From Gammaproteobacteria bacterium (GTDB taxonomy: Bacteria; Pseudomonadota; Gammaproteobacteria; Pseudomonadales; Azotimanducaceae), in assembly GCA_009840545.1 (NCBI GenBank), contig VXNM01000010.1, forward strand, positions 248,001-312,000: 64,000 nt of DNA, given 5' to 3'. The first letter of the stretch is position 1. Each line of letters opens with the position of its first letter. Under the pieces are notes generated by a model, which saw nothing but the letters and a program-made list of their open reading frames with translations, did no database searches and was not told where the DNA came from. Positions 55,229 to 63,116 of this stretch are shown in pieces. Position numbers and translations under genes: made by a program.

Positions 55229-55999
55229 TCAAAGTTTCTTCCGGGCAAACCAGACTTCCTCAGTCGGCCACGAACGAGCCCACTTCTCATCAGCCCAGAC
55301 ATAGCGGCTCGTTGCACCTTCAGGGGCTCCGAGTTCCAACAGAGACTCGACCTCAAAGCCGCAAGAACTCAGCAATTCAATCCACTTTCCGTGAGGAAGC
55401 TGGAATTCAACAGTTGGAGGATCAGACCAACGAAGTTCGTACATTCCTAGGTACGGGCGCAACAAGCTGGTGCCATTTCTCAGATCTGGCTGTTCGGGAC
55501 AACAGAGTTGCGAAATCGGATGGCAGGTCATGAATACCAAAGAACCTCCCGTTCTAAGCACACGCGCCGCTTCCGGTACCCACTGATAGGGATCAGCCCA
55601 AAGAGAAGCTCCGTACTCTGATATCACGAAGTCAAAGCTATCGTCGCCAAACGGCAGACTCTCACCAAATGACTCAATCAAAGTAATTGGCACTTGATGT
55701 TGAGATTGAAGTCTTGCGGCGGTTTCCAACTGAGTTCGGGTAGGGTCTAAGGCGTAGACCTCGCCGCCACGCTTGGCCATCCATGAGGCTACATAAGCAG
55801 TACCGCAACCAATTTCCAGACACCGTCGTCCAGACAGGTTTTCGGGCAGCATCGGAACCGATTTGTTCGGCAATTCCCATATTCCCCAGACAGGCTCGCC
55901 CGATGCCCACTTGGACTCTGCCGGGTCGGAATATTCCTCGGCTTTCGTGTCCCACGCGGCTCGGTTGAGACGTTGGTGTCGTTGGATGGACTCGGTCAA
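55229..55999 (-). CDS. Class I SAM-dependent methyltransferase (UbiE/type 11 family)
   Basis: The 256-residue protein carries motif I CLEIGCGTAYVASWMA near residue 61, the acidic motif II VYALDPTRTQ, post-I LPFGDDSFDFVISEYGA, and a following strand GGSLVFMTC, as in methyltransferase type 11 enzymes. The N-terminal NRAAWDTKAEEYSDP is also typical. The start is TTG at 55999; no ATG precedes the conserved region in frame. Methyl acceptor unknown. It is convergent with the CoA-transferase fusion, with 27 bp between stops containing a short CTGAG/CTCAG hairpin. Confidence 0.85.
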   Translation of the reverse strand: MTESIQRHQRLNRAAWDTKAEEYSDPAESKWASGEPVWGIWELPNKSVPMLPENLSGRRCLEIGCGTAYVASWMAKRGGEVYALDPTRTQLETAARLQSQHQVPITLIESFGESLPFGDDSFDFVISEYGASLWADPYQWVPEAARVLRTGGSLVFMTCHPISQLCCPEQPDLRNGTSLLRPYLGMYELRWSDPPTVEFQLPHGKWIELLSSCGFEVESLLELGAPEGATSRYVWADEKWARSWPTEEVWFARKKL

Positions 56000-56103
56000 A
56001 TTAAGCGCTTCTATTTGATGGTATATGTGGTGACTGAGGGATTCTCACTCAGTATTTTCCCAAACTACCAATCGGAGAGCTTGTTTGAGAGCATTCAACT
56101 GCA

Positions 56104-56122
56104 GTCTTTAGTTGATAAAGAC
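56104..56122. repeat. Perfect 7-bp inverted repeat in a divergent intergenic region
   Basis: GTCTTTA (56104-56110) and TAAAGAC (56116-56122) flank the five-base loop GTTGA, between the methyltransferase and the enoyl-CoA hydratase-like gene. There is no T run after it, so a terminator is unlikely; it could be a regulator site. A second weaker hairpin (ACTGAG/CTCAGT) lies at 56033-56053. Confidence 0.35.
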
Positions 56123-56280
56123 GAACCTACTTCAATTTGAATGAGCAGTTCTAACCTCTAGTTTTGCATCAATACCCCTGTACTAGCTGTAAACATACCT
56201 GATTCATTGGTGAATCCAGACACTCGTCTGAAGTCCAAATGAGTACGATAGTCGCTTCAATGATATTTCGGATAACTTCC

Positions 56281-57117
56281 ATGTCGGACGAAAAACCTAT
56301 CCTCCAAGAACGCAGAGGCGAAGCGAACGGAATTCTCTGGCTGACGCTCAATCGTGCTCACAAACTCAACGCATTGACATTTCCTTTACTAAAGGAAATG
56401 CGCGAAATCTTGTTCCATGCGCGATTTGACAGAACGATTCGCTGCATTGTGATTACAGGTGCTGGACGTGGATTCTGCGCTGGCATGGACTTCAGCGGGG
56501 CGGCAAACCCAAATCCTGATCCTAGACCAGAAGGATTGGACGAAGCTGGTACAGCGGACATCGAAGGCTACCGTCTCAATTTCAGGCACGAAACGGAGAC
56601 CTACATCGCCCTGCGACGGATGGAAGTACCGATTATTGCTATGGTCAATGGTCCATGCGTTGGAGCTGGATTTGATCTTGCAAGCCACTGCGATCTTGCC
56701 GTCGTTTCAACTGCAGCTCGATTCCAAGTTGCGTATGTGAAACGAGGACTCTATGCGGACTTAGGAGGTTTTTGGTCGCTGCCCAAAGTGGTCGGTTGGC
56801 GCAAGGCGATGGAACTCATGATGACTGGACGGTTTATGAGTGCCGAAGAAGCCCACGAAGCTGGCTTTTCCAATTATCTAGTCGGTCCGGAAGAACTAGA
56901 AGGACGCACAATGGAACTAGCTCTCGAAATCGAAGCGGGTCCCCCAATTGGACAGAAAATTGGCAAGCTCTTGGCTGTAAGAACGGCCAACATGGATTTT
57001 GACACGGCAATGCAATGGTCTGAATCCGCAATTCCGCTTGTTGGCATGTCGTGGGACGGTCGCGAGGGAGCTCAAGCCTTTCGTGAGAAACGCGATGCGA
57101 GATTCAAAGGCTTCTAG
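56281..57117 (+). CDS. Enoyl-CoA hydratase/isomerase family protein
   Basis: The 278-residue protein starts at the ATG at 56281, where homology begins; the frame from 56239 is longer. It has the crotonase oxyanion-hole segments GAGRGFCAGMDFSG near residue 60 and GPCVGAGFDLASHCDLA near residue 124. Hydratase-type Glu residues are not present: the positions read FDL (Asp) and QVAYV (Tyr). The following GLYADLGGFWSLPKVVG resembles dienoyl-CoA isomerase, where two Asp residues (both conserved here) and a Glu (here Tyr) act. It is therefore more likely an isomerase or a variant hydratase. It acts on an acyl-CoA in the cytoplasm. No ribosome-binding partner gene overlaps. Confidence 0.85.
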   Translation: MSDEKPILQERRGEANGILWLTLNRAHKLNALTFPLLKEMREILFHARFDRTIRCIVITGAGRGFCAGMDFSGAANPNPDPRPEGLDEAGTADIEGYRLNFRHETETYIALRRMEVPIIAMVNGPCVGAGFDLASHCDLAVVSTAARFQVAYVKRGLYADLGGFWSLPKVVGWRKAMELMMTGRFMSAEEAHEAGFSNYLVGPEELEGRTMELALEIEAGPPIGQKIGKLLAVRTANMDFDTAMQWSESAIPLVGMSWDGREGAQAFREKRDARFKGF

Positions 57118-57321
57118 ATGGAAGTCGTTTCGACTGAGGACCGATTACGAAATCAGAATCATCCGATACTTCTACAATCCGGATCAAACGCAAGAACTAG
57201 AATGCAATTAGAGTAACTATTCAGCTTGAACCATACAAATCCAGGGAATGAATGCAGCACAATTCTGGAACAATGGAAGGATCACTGGTCATATGACATA
57301 TTCTGCAGGAACGAACACGTG

Positions 57322-57546
57322 ATGAAAGAGCCACCGACCACCAACGAGGTCATTTTCGAAGTAACTGAAGCCCTTGAGGGTGGCTACAACGCCCGAGCGC
57401 TTGGTCATAGTATTTTCACCCAAGGGGACAATTGGAACGATCTGAAGGAGATGGTTCGAGACGCTGTCTTGTGTCACTTTGAAGAGAAAGATGTGCCAAG
57501 TGTTATCCGACTCCACTTAGTCAGGGACGAGTCCATCGCCGTTTGA
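57322..57546 (+). CDS. HicB-like antitoxin lacking a DNA-binding domain
   Basis: The 74-residue protein begins at the ATG at 57322 (KEPPTTNEVIFEVTEALEGG) and shows the HicB partial RNase-H-like fold: EVTEALEGGYNARALGHSIF, then DNWNDLKEMVRDAVLCHFEE. Full HicB proteins add a C-terminal HTH or ribbon-helix-helix domain; this one ends right after the fold. It should neutralise the HicA toxin encoded next. Its TGA stop overlaps the toxin's TTG start, so the two are translationally coupled. The frame upstream to 57226 looks unrelated. Confidence 0.8.
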   Translation: MKEPPTTNEVIFEVTEALEGGYNARALGHSIFTQGDNWNDLKEMVRDAVLCHFEEKDVPSVIRLHLVRDESIAV

Positions 57547-57791
57547 AGATTCCCCGAGATCTTTCAGGAGAAAAACTCGCTTCATTGCTAGAGCGACACT
57601 ATGGCTACCAGCTAAAGCGAAGTAAGGGTAGTCACATGATCTTGACATCGAAGATAGGTTCTAATCAACACACCGTAACTGTACCTCGACATCGGTCAAT
57701 CAACACGGGAACTCTCGATGGACTACTAAATGATGTCGCAAACTCTCTCAATAAGTCGAAGAAGGAAGTGCGAGACACACTCTTTGGTTGA
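57543..57791 (+). CDS. hicA: HicA family mRNA interferase toxin
   Basis: The 82-residue protein has the HicA double-stranded-RNA-binding-like fold: PRDLSGEKLASLLERHYGYQ, then KRSKGSHMILTS, whose Gly-Ser-His contains the catalytic His, and HTVTVPRHRSINTGTLDGLL with the strand-helix finish. It starts at TTG (57543) overlapping the upstream stop. HicA cleaves mRNA and is held in check by HicB. Usual order is hicA then hicB; here the order is reversed, as in a known subset of loci. Confidence 0.85.
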   Translation: MKIPRDLSGEKLASLLERHYGYQLKRSKGSHMILTSKIGSNQHTVTVPRHRSINTGTLDGLLNDVANSLNKSKKEVRDTLFG

Positions 57792-57893
57792 ACAATCTAC
57801 AAACTCAATAGGAACTTCTTGCAAGGACTTAGCGATATTTGACGGGACGGAACTCCAAGGCCTTTAAAACTAGCTCACTGGCGAGTACTAGAG

Positions 57894-60017
57894 CTACACG
57901 GCTTGTCGAGCCCACTTGTATTTCGCGCCAAGTACTGCAACCGGTTTCTCCGCCGTGTAGGGATAGGCAAGTATCCGATGCTCGTTAAGAAACTCGCAAG
58001 CGTTCTCCACTTCCACGTCGCCAACTAGCGAACAAACTACAGGCTTGTCAATTCCTTTCTCTCTTGCAGCCGCAACAGATTCCGCAAGCAGTTCTGCAAA
58101 GACCATCGGTGGCGTAATGATTGTGTGCCAATAGCCCACGACCAAAGAGTGAATCCGCTCTTCGTTGAGAGCTAAGTCGATGGTTGCCGAGTACGTCGAT
58201 GGTGGCTCTCCACCCGTTATGTCGACTGGATTACCGGCCGCCCCAAATGGAGGTATGAATTCCCGAAACGCCGTGTCCAGGTCGTCAGGCATTGTCATAA
58301 GCGTCAAATCATTGTCAACGCACGCATCCGAAAGAAGAACACCAGATCCACCAGCACCTGTGAGAATTAGCACGTTTTCTCCTTTTGGAGTGGGCAGAAC
58401 GGCAAGTCCTCGGGCAAACTCGAGCATGTCGTTCAGCGAATTCACTCGAATGACCCCACTTTGGCGTAGCACCGCATCATAGACTTGGTCGTCACCGGCG
58501 AGTGCACCTGTGTGTGAGCTAGCGGCTCGAGCACCTTGGTGAGTTCGTCCTGCCTTGAGAACTACAACGGGTTTCTTCTTGGACACTCTAGAAGCTACCT
58601 CTGCAAACGCGCGACCATCCTTCAGGTCTTCCACATGCATTGCGATGACTTGCGTATTGGGGTCGTCTTCAAAGAAAGTGAGTAGGTCGTCTTCGTCGAT
58701 GTCAGCCTTGTTGCCCAATCCTACAATTGCGGATACTCCCATATTGGCACTTCGGCTAAATCCGATGATCGCCATGCCAACTCCTCCACTCTGAGACGAT
58801 AGAGCCACAGAGCCTCTTTCAGTGTAGGGAGTACAAAATGTGGCACACAAGTCGTGGTGCGTGTAGTAGAACCCGTAGATGTTGGGTCCCAAGAGTCGGA
58901 CGTTGTGCTGTCGGGCCGCATCGACCACTTCCTGCTGCAGTTCATGCTCACCGATTTCTGCAAATCCTGAAGGAATCAAGACAGCACCTGCGATACCTTT
59001 TTGGCCGCACTCCGCGATTACAGAAGCGACGAATCTCGCTGGAATGCAAAACACCGCAATGTCTACATCGGTTGGGATGTCCAATACTGATGGGTAGCAT
59101 TTCTTGCCCAAAATTTCTTCCGCGCGAGGATGTACGGGATACAAGTGCCCCTGATAGCCACCATCGATGAGATTTCGCATGACCGAGTTGCCGATCTTTC
59201 CGTCTTCGGCGGAAGCTCCCACCACTGCAACAGCAGACGGTCTCATGATTCTGGTCATGGCTGCCAGGATTTCGTCCTTTGAAGGACGAGGACGTTGAAC
59301 TTGCTCTTCAAAGTCAAGGATGATGCGTACATCGACTGCGACCGATTCCGTCGAAGTAGCAATCACAGGGTTTAGGTCAATTTCGCTGATCTCCGGACAA
59401 TCGGCCACCAATTGACTTACCGAACAAATCAGGTCGATGAGGCCCTCCTTTCCCACTGCGGGCTTTCCTCTTACTCCTTCAAGCAATTTGCTATCTGAAA
59501 TCTCGTCCAACATCTCACTGGCTTGAGTCCTGGTTGTGGGTGCCAATCGAAACGTAATGTCTTTCAGCACCTCGACCATGATCCCTCCTAATCCGAAGGC
59601 CACAAGCTTCCCAAACACGGGATCCGAGGTAGCACCAATAATTACTTCAACCCCATCCGATACCTGATCCTGAATGAGGGCGCCCTTAATTTCAGCTTCA
59701 GAATTTTGGGTACGTGCACTATCGACTACCTGTTGAAATGCGTTTTGCATTGCTTCCGTACCAATCACATCCGTGACTACTCCGCCTACGTCAGTCTTGT
59801 GCAGGATTTCGTCAGAAACGACTTTGACAACCTTTGGTGTGTTGTCTTCCGCAACCAGCTTTGCTGCTTCTTCTGCACTGGCGACAAAGTGCTGATTTGG
59901 CGTTGGAATTCGATACGCATCGGCGATCAGTGCCACTTCTTCTGGTGAGAGTGACACTCTCTGTTCGGATATGGCCTTGTCAATTACGGCACGTGCGTTC
60001 TGAGTATCGAAGTTCAT
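57894..60017 (-). CDS. NDP-forming acyl-CoA synthetase (acetate-CoA ligase family), fused alpha/beta
   Basis: The 707-residue protein carries an N-terminal ATP-grasp part (about residues 20-225, with VVKVVSDEILHKTDVGGVVT), then a CoA-binding Rossmann domain (SAVAVVGASAEDGKIGNSVM near residue 257), then the succinyl-CoA-ligase-like domains (ALSSQSGGVGMAIIGFS near residue 395). SSHTGALAG near residue 493 should hold the phospho-His. It would interconvert an acid, CoA and ATP with acyl-CoA and ADP plus phosphate. The beta-before-alpha order is a known circular arrangement. The ATG at 60017 is preferred over TTG at 60023. It is divergent from the ThDP enzyme gene. Confidence 0.9.
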   Translation of the reverse strand: MNFDTQNARAVIDKAISEQRVSLSPEEVALIADAYRIPTPNQHFVASAEEAAKLVAEDNTPKVVKVVSDEILHKTDVGGVVTDVIGTEAMQNAFQQVVDSARTQNSEAEIKGALIQDQVSDGVEVIIGATSDPVFGKLVAFGLGGIMVEVLKDITFRLAPTTRTQASEMLDEISDSKLLEGVRGKPAVGKEGLIDLICSVSQLVADCPEISEIDLNPVIATSTESVAVDVRIILDFEEQVQRPRPSKDEILAAMTRIMRPSAVAVVGASAEDGKIGNSVMRNLIDGGYQGHLYPVHPRAEEILGKKCYPSVLDIPTDVDIAVFCIPARFVASVIAECGQKGIAGAVLIPSGFAEIGEHELQQEVVDAARQHNVRLLGPNIYGFYYTHHDLCATFCTPYTERGSVALSSQSGGVGMAIIGFSRSANMGVSAIVGLGNKADIDEDDLLTFFEDDPNTQVIAMHVEDLKDGRAFAEVASRVSKKKPVVVLKAGRTHQGARAASSHTGALAGDDQVYDAVLRQSGVIRVNSLNDMLEFARGLAVLPTPKGENVLILTGAGGSGVLLSDACVDNDLTLMTMPDDLDTAFREFIPPFGAAGNPVDITGGEPPSTYSATIDLALNEERIHSLVVGYWHTIITPPMVFAELLAESVAAAREKGIDKPVVCSLVGDVEVENACEFLNEHRILAYPYTAEKPVAVLGAKYKWARQAV

Positions 60018-60130
60018 TTTCAAATTCCTCGACTCCTAGGGCTTCCACGAACTAGTTAAGTACTATACGCCTCAAGAGCTAGTAATTGTTGTTGTAGGTG
60101 TGCGTAGAAGAGATGGTCTATTCTGCACAT

Positions 60131-60153
60131 TGAGTACAAATCGCTGAGTACAA
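60131..60153. repeat. Nine-base direct repeat in the leader of the ThDP enzyme gene
   Basis: TGAGTACAA occurs at 60131-60139 and 60145-60153, 14 bases apart, just before the GGGAGAGGG ribosome-binding site and the ATG at 60166. It may be a regulator half-site or chance. Confidence 0.35.
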
Positions 60154-60165
60154 GGGAGAGGGAAT

Positions 60166-61821
60166 ATGGCAACTATCAATGGTGCAGCGCTGATGGCTCG
60201 CAGCTTGAAAGAGCAAGGCGTCGACTACATGTTTGGAATCGTAGGTTTTCCGGTTCAAGGCGTCGCTTCAGCTGCGCAAGACGCTGGAATTGAATTCATT
60301 GGGATGCGCAACGAACAAGCAGCCAGCTATGCGGCACATGCCGCTGGCTACCTAACCGGACGTCCTCAGGCTTGTTTGACCGTTTCCGGTCCAGGAGTGA
60401 TTCACGCATTCGCGGGGCTCGCCAACGCACAGCAGAACTGCTGGCCCATGATTCTCATCGGCGGTGCTTCTCCGATCTACCAAAATGGAATGGGAGCATT
60501 TCAAGAAGAACGGCAGGTCGAACTAGCCACACCCTACTGCAAGTATGCACACGCCATTGAGCATACGAGTCGAATCCCCTTTTATGTAGCAGAAGCCGTT
60601 CGAAACTCCTTGTACGGTCGGCCTGGGGCAGCCTACCTGGACTTTCCGGACGACATCATTCGTGGAGAAGTGGATGAATCCGAGGTAGTCTCGGCGAACC
60701 GAGTGGGTGATCCGCCCCGTACACTTGCGGACCCCGAAGCAGTGGAAGAAGCTCTCTCGGTATTGGAGTCCGCTGAAAGGCCTTTGGTGATCGTCGGCAA
60801 GGGAATGGCATGGTCGCGAGCCGAAGACGAGGTTCGAGCGTTTATGGAACGCACTCAGCTTCCATTCCTTGCATCTCCGATGGGCAAGGGCATCCTTCCC
60901 GACGACGATCCCTTGTCCGTAGGAGCTGCACGAAGCACAGCACTACGAGAGGCTGATGTGGTGTTTCTCATGGGAGCACGCCTCAACTGGATTATGCACT
61001 TTGGGCTTCCTCCAAGGTTCTCCGAGAATGTTCGCGTAATTCAGCTGGACATTGCGCAGGAAGAGATCGGTCGAAACGTAGCTCCTGAAGTTGCCCTCGT
61101 TGGAGATGGAAAGGCCGTTACCCAGCAACTCAATACCGCTCTGACAAACCGACAGTGGTTCTATCCTGCCGAGACGGAGTGGAGAGCCACTCTGCAAGCC
61201 AAAGCAAGTGAAAACGCGGAAGCCGTAAAACCGATGATTGACGATGACTCGAGCCCGACGAACTACTACAGAGCGTTTCGAGACATCGAGGATTGGTTGC
61301 CGGATGATGCAATCATCATCGGAGAAGGTGCCAACACGATGGACATCGGCAGAACTCAAATGCTGAATCGCCGAGCACGGCATCGTCTAGACGCTGGAAC
61401 CTATGGAACCATGGGGGTCGGCTTGGGCTTCGCCATCGCAGCGGCCGTAACAAATCCGGACAAGCCCATCGTGTCGGTGCAAGGAGACTCTGCATTCGGA
61501 TTTTCGGGAATGGAACTCGAGACCATGGTTCGCTACAACTTGCCCGTAAAGCTCATTGTGTTGAACAACGGCGGTATTGGTGGGGGAGTTGGACCGTTAG
61601 AGAAGGGTCGTAGGGTTCCGCCCAACATCCTTACCTATGGTGCTAGATATGAAGGAATGCTGGAGGCACTTGGCGGAAAGGGAATGTATGTTTCCGACCC
61701 GGCAGACCTGAGGTCAGCTCTGGACGAAGTCATGGAGCATGACGGACCTGCAATGATCAACGTGCCCCTAAATCCGCGCGCTGGCCGAAAGCCTCAGAAG
61801 TTTGGATGGCTAACCACCTAA
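60166..61821 (+). CDS. Thiamine-diphosphate enzyme, 2-hydroxyacyl-CoA lyase/oxalyl-CoA decarboxylase-like
   Basis: The 551-residue protein has the three-domain ThDP layout. The activating Glu is in RNEQAASYAAHAAGYLTG near residue 49. A central Rossmann-like domain follows (RPLVIVGKGMAWSRAEDEV near residue 205). The cofactor motif GDSAFGFSGMELETMV near residue 445, with Asn-Asn after about 28 residues (LIVLNNGGIGGGVG), completes it. The sequence resembles oxalyl-CoA decarboxylases and 2-hydroxyacyl-CoA lyases more than acetolactate synthases. Expected chemistry is C-C cleavage of a 2-hydroxyacyl-CoA or oxalyl-CoA, releasing formyl-CoA. The VOC protein gene follows after 55 bp. Which substrate is used cannot be decided here. 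Confidence 0.88.
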   Translation: MATINGAALMARSLKEQGVDYMFGIVGFPVQGVASAAQDAGIEFIGMRNEQAASYAAHAAGYLTGRPQACLTVSGPGVIHAFAGLANAQQNCWPMILIGGASPIYQNGMGAFQEERQVELATPYCKYAHAIEHTSRIPFYVAEAVRNSLYGRPGAAYLDFPDDIIRGEVDESEVVSANRVGDPPRTLADPEAVEEALSVLESAERPLVIVGKGMAWSRAEDEVRAFMERTQLPFLASPMGKGILPDDDPLSVGAARSTALREADVVFLMGARLNWIMHFGLPPRFSENVRVIQLDIAQEEIGRNVAPEVALVGDGKAVTQQLNTALTNRQWFYPAETEWRATLQAKASENAEAVKPMIDDDSSPTNYYRAFRDIEDWLPDDAIIIGEGANTMDIGRTQMLNRRARHRLDAGTYGTMGVGLGFAIAAAVTNPDKPIVSVQGDSAFGFSGMELETMVRYNLPVKLIVLNNGGIGGGVGPLEKGRRVPPNILTYGARYEGMLEALGGKGMYVSDPADLRSALDEVMEHDGPAMINVPLNPRAGRKPQKFGWLTT

Positions 61822-61876
61822 GAGTCTGAATCCAAGATCCAACTGCGTAAATCACCATAAGAGGAAATTCGAACCG

Positions 61877-62338
61877 GTGTCCGATACGAAATCGATAGGT
61901 CGAATGGACCATATTGGAATCGCCGTCAAGAGCATTGAGGAAGCGCGTAAGTTCTATGAGGGACAGCTTGGTGCCAAGCATGTTCGGACAAGCATGCATC
62001 ACACGGGCGAGTTCAAGTTGGGAATCTTCGATCTCGATGGATTTTGCATTGAGCTTCTTGAACCTGTCGATCCTGATGGATTTCTGGCGAAATTTATCGA
62101 GAAAAGAGGAGAGGGCGTACACCACATAACGCTGCAAACGCCCAATCTAGACGAACAAACTCAACGACTCGAAGAAAACGGTGTTCGAGTGGTCGACAAG
62201 AACTTGGATCCCGAAAGTGGCGGAGTCGATGCTTTCATTTCTCCAAAGAGTTCCCATGGAGTGCTCATTCAGCTCGGCGAAAACATCGGTCCACTCAATA
62301 CTCCACCCTATTGGGAATCGGAATCGAGCGAGGATTAG
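61877..62338 (+). CDS. VOC protein similar to methylmalonyl-CoA epimerase
   Basis: The 153-residue protein, starting at GTG, resembles methylmalonyl-CoA epimerase: RMDHIGIAVKSIEEARKFYE (metal His), CIELLEPVDPDGFLAKFIEK, GEGVHHITLQTPNLDEQTQR (second metal His) and PKSSHGVLIQLGE at the end. In epimerases that last segment is normally VLIEL, whose Glu is a metal ligand; here it is Gln. The protein may have weaker or changed activity, or may be another acyl-CoA lyase/isomerase. It follows the ThDP enzyme and is only five bases from the start of the glutaredoxin-DinB gene, so the three are probably cotranscribed. Confidence 0.8.
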   Translation: MSDTKSIGRMDHIGIAVKSIEEARKFYEGQLGAKHVRTSMHHTGEFKLGIFDLDGFCIELLEPVDPDGFLAKFIEKRGEGVHHITLQTPNLDEQTQRLEENGVRVVDKNLDPESGGVDAFISPKSSHGVLIQLGENIGPLNTPPYWESESSED

Positions 62339-62343
62339 TCGAC

Positions 62344-63102
62344 TTGACAAACGAAGCCGTTAACACATCCTGTGCAACCGTGTATTGGCAGCCTGGATGA
62401 ACAAGCTGCCTGCGAGTTAAGGAGTTTCTATCGGCTCGTGGAGTCGAGTACAAGTCGATCAACGTCTCAGAGCAATCCGAGGCGTGGAAAGACCTATCCC
62501 ATTTCGGCTTCAGTTCGGTGCCGGTTGTGTCTCTAGGAGAGAAGTCTGTATCAGGAGTGAATCTTGGCCAAGTCGCTCATCTCCTTGATCTCGAGTTCGA
62601 CCCAAACCCCCTACTTGACCCTTCGGAATTAATTGAGAGACTTGATCGGTTTCTGTCGGCCTTAGAGGTGGTCGCACCTCAAATCCCACCTAATGTTCTT
62701 AGCACGACATTGCCCGGACGTGATCGGACTGTGCTGGAGCTACTTCATCACACAGTTGAAGTTGCTCAGACGTCAACACGGATGAATGAAACTCTTGAAT
62801 TTGAACCAGCAAATGTAGATTCTGAATTCGACACACCTATTTCTCACGCCGACCTAGGAGGCATGATTAAACGCACTCGAGAAGAACTGAAATATCCGGG
62901 CAAGGACTGGCAATCAACGGTAAAGACCTACTACGGTCTGCAGACCAAGCATCAAATTCTTGAGAGATGTACATGGCATGTCGCACAGCATCTGCGACAA
63001 CTAGAACACTTCTGCTCCCAGTGGCAGCAAGAAATTCGAGGATGGCCCACAGCTGTCGACTACCGAGATCTCCCCCTACCCAATAGCATTTGGGATGACT
63101 GA
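62344..63102 (+). CDS. Glutaredoxin-DinB fusion with in-frame UGA at the first redox position (probable selenoprotein)
   Basis: The frame starts at TTG 62344, with AGGA overlapping the upstream stop, and runs 252 codons to TGA at 63100. One in-frame TGA occurs at 62398-62400, codon 19. Around it the protein reads VYWQPG-(TGA)-TSCLRVKEFL, so the TGA sits exactly where glutaredoxins have the first Cys of CxxC. FSSVPVVSLGEKSV (cis-Pro motif) then completes the thioredoxin fold. A linker leads to a DinB-like four-helix domain (about residues 85-240) with CTWHVAQHLRQLEHF. A SECIS-like hairpin follows the TGA. If decoded as selenocysteine, the product is a UxxC oxidoreductase fused to DinB. Otherwise it is a broken gene, and translation from the GTG at 62518 would give only the DinB part. 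Confidence 0.72.
62410..62441 (+). promoter_or_regulatory. Candidate bacterial SECIS hairpin
   Basis: Nine bases after the in-frame TGA, CTGCGAG (62410-62416) pairs with CTCGTGG (62435-62441) with two G-U pairs. Above an internal loop, AGG (62420-62422) pairs with TCT (62427-62429, one G-U), leaving the apical loop AGTT. The loop starts 23 bases after the TGA and contains GU, as bacterial SECIS elements require. The fold was drawn by eye without energy calculation. Confidence 0.5.
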
Positions 63103-63116
63103 AGCAGAGAAGGAAC

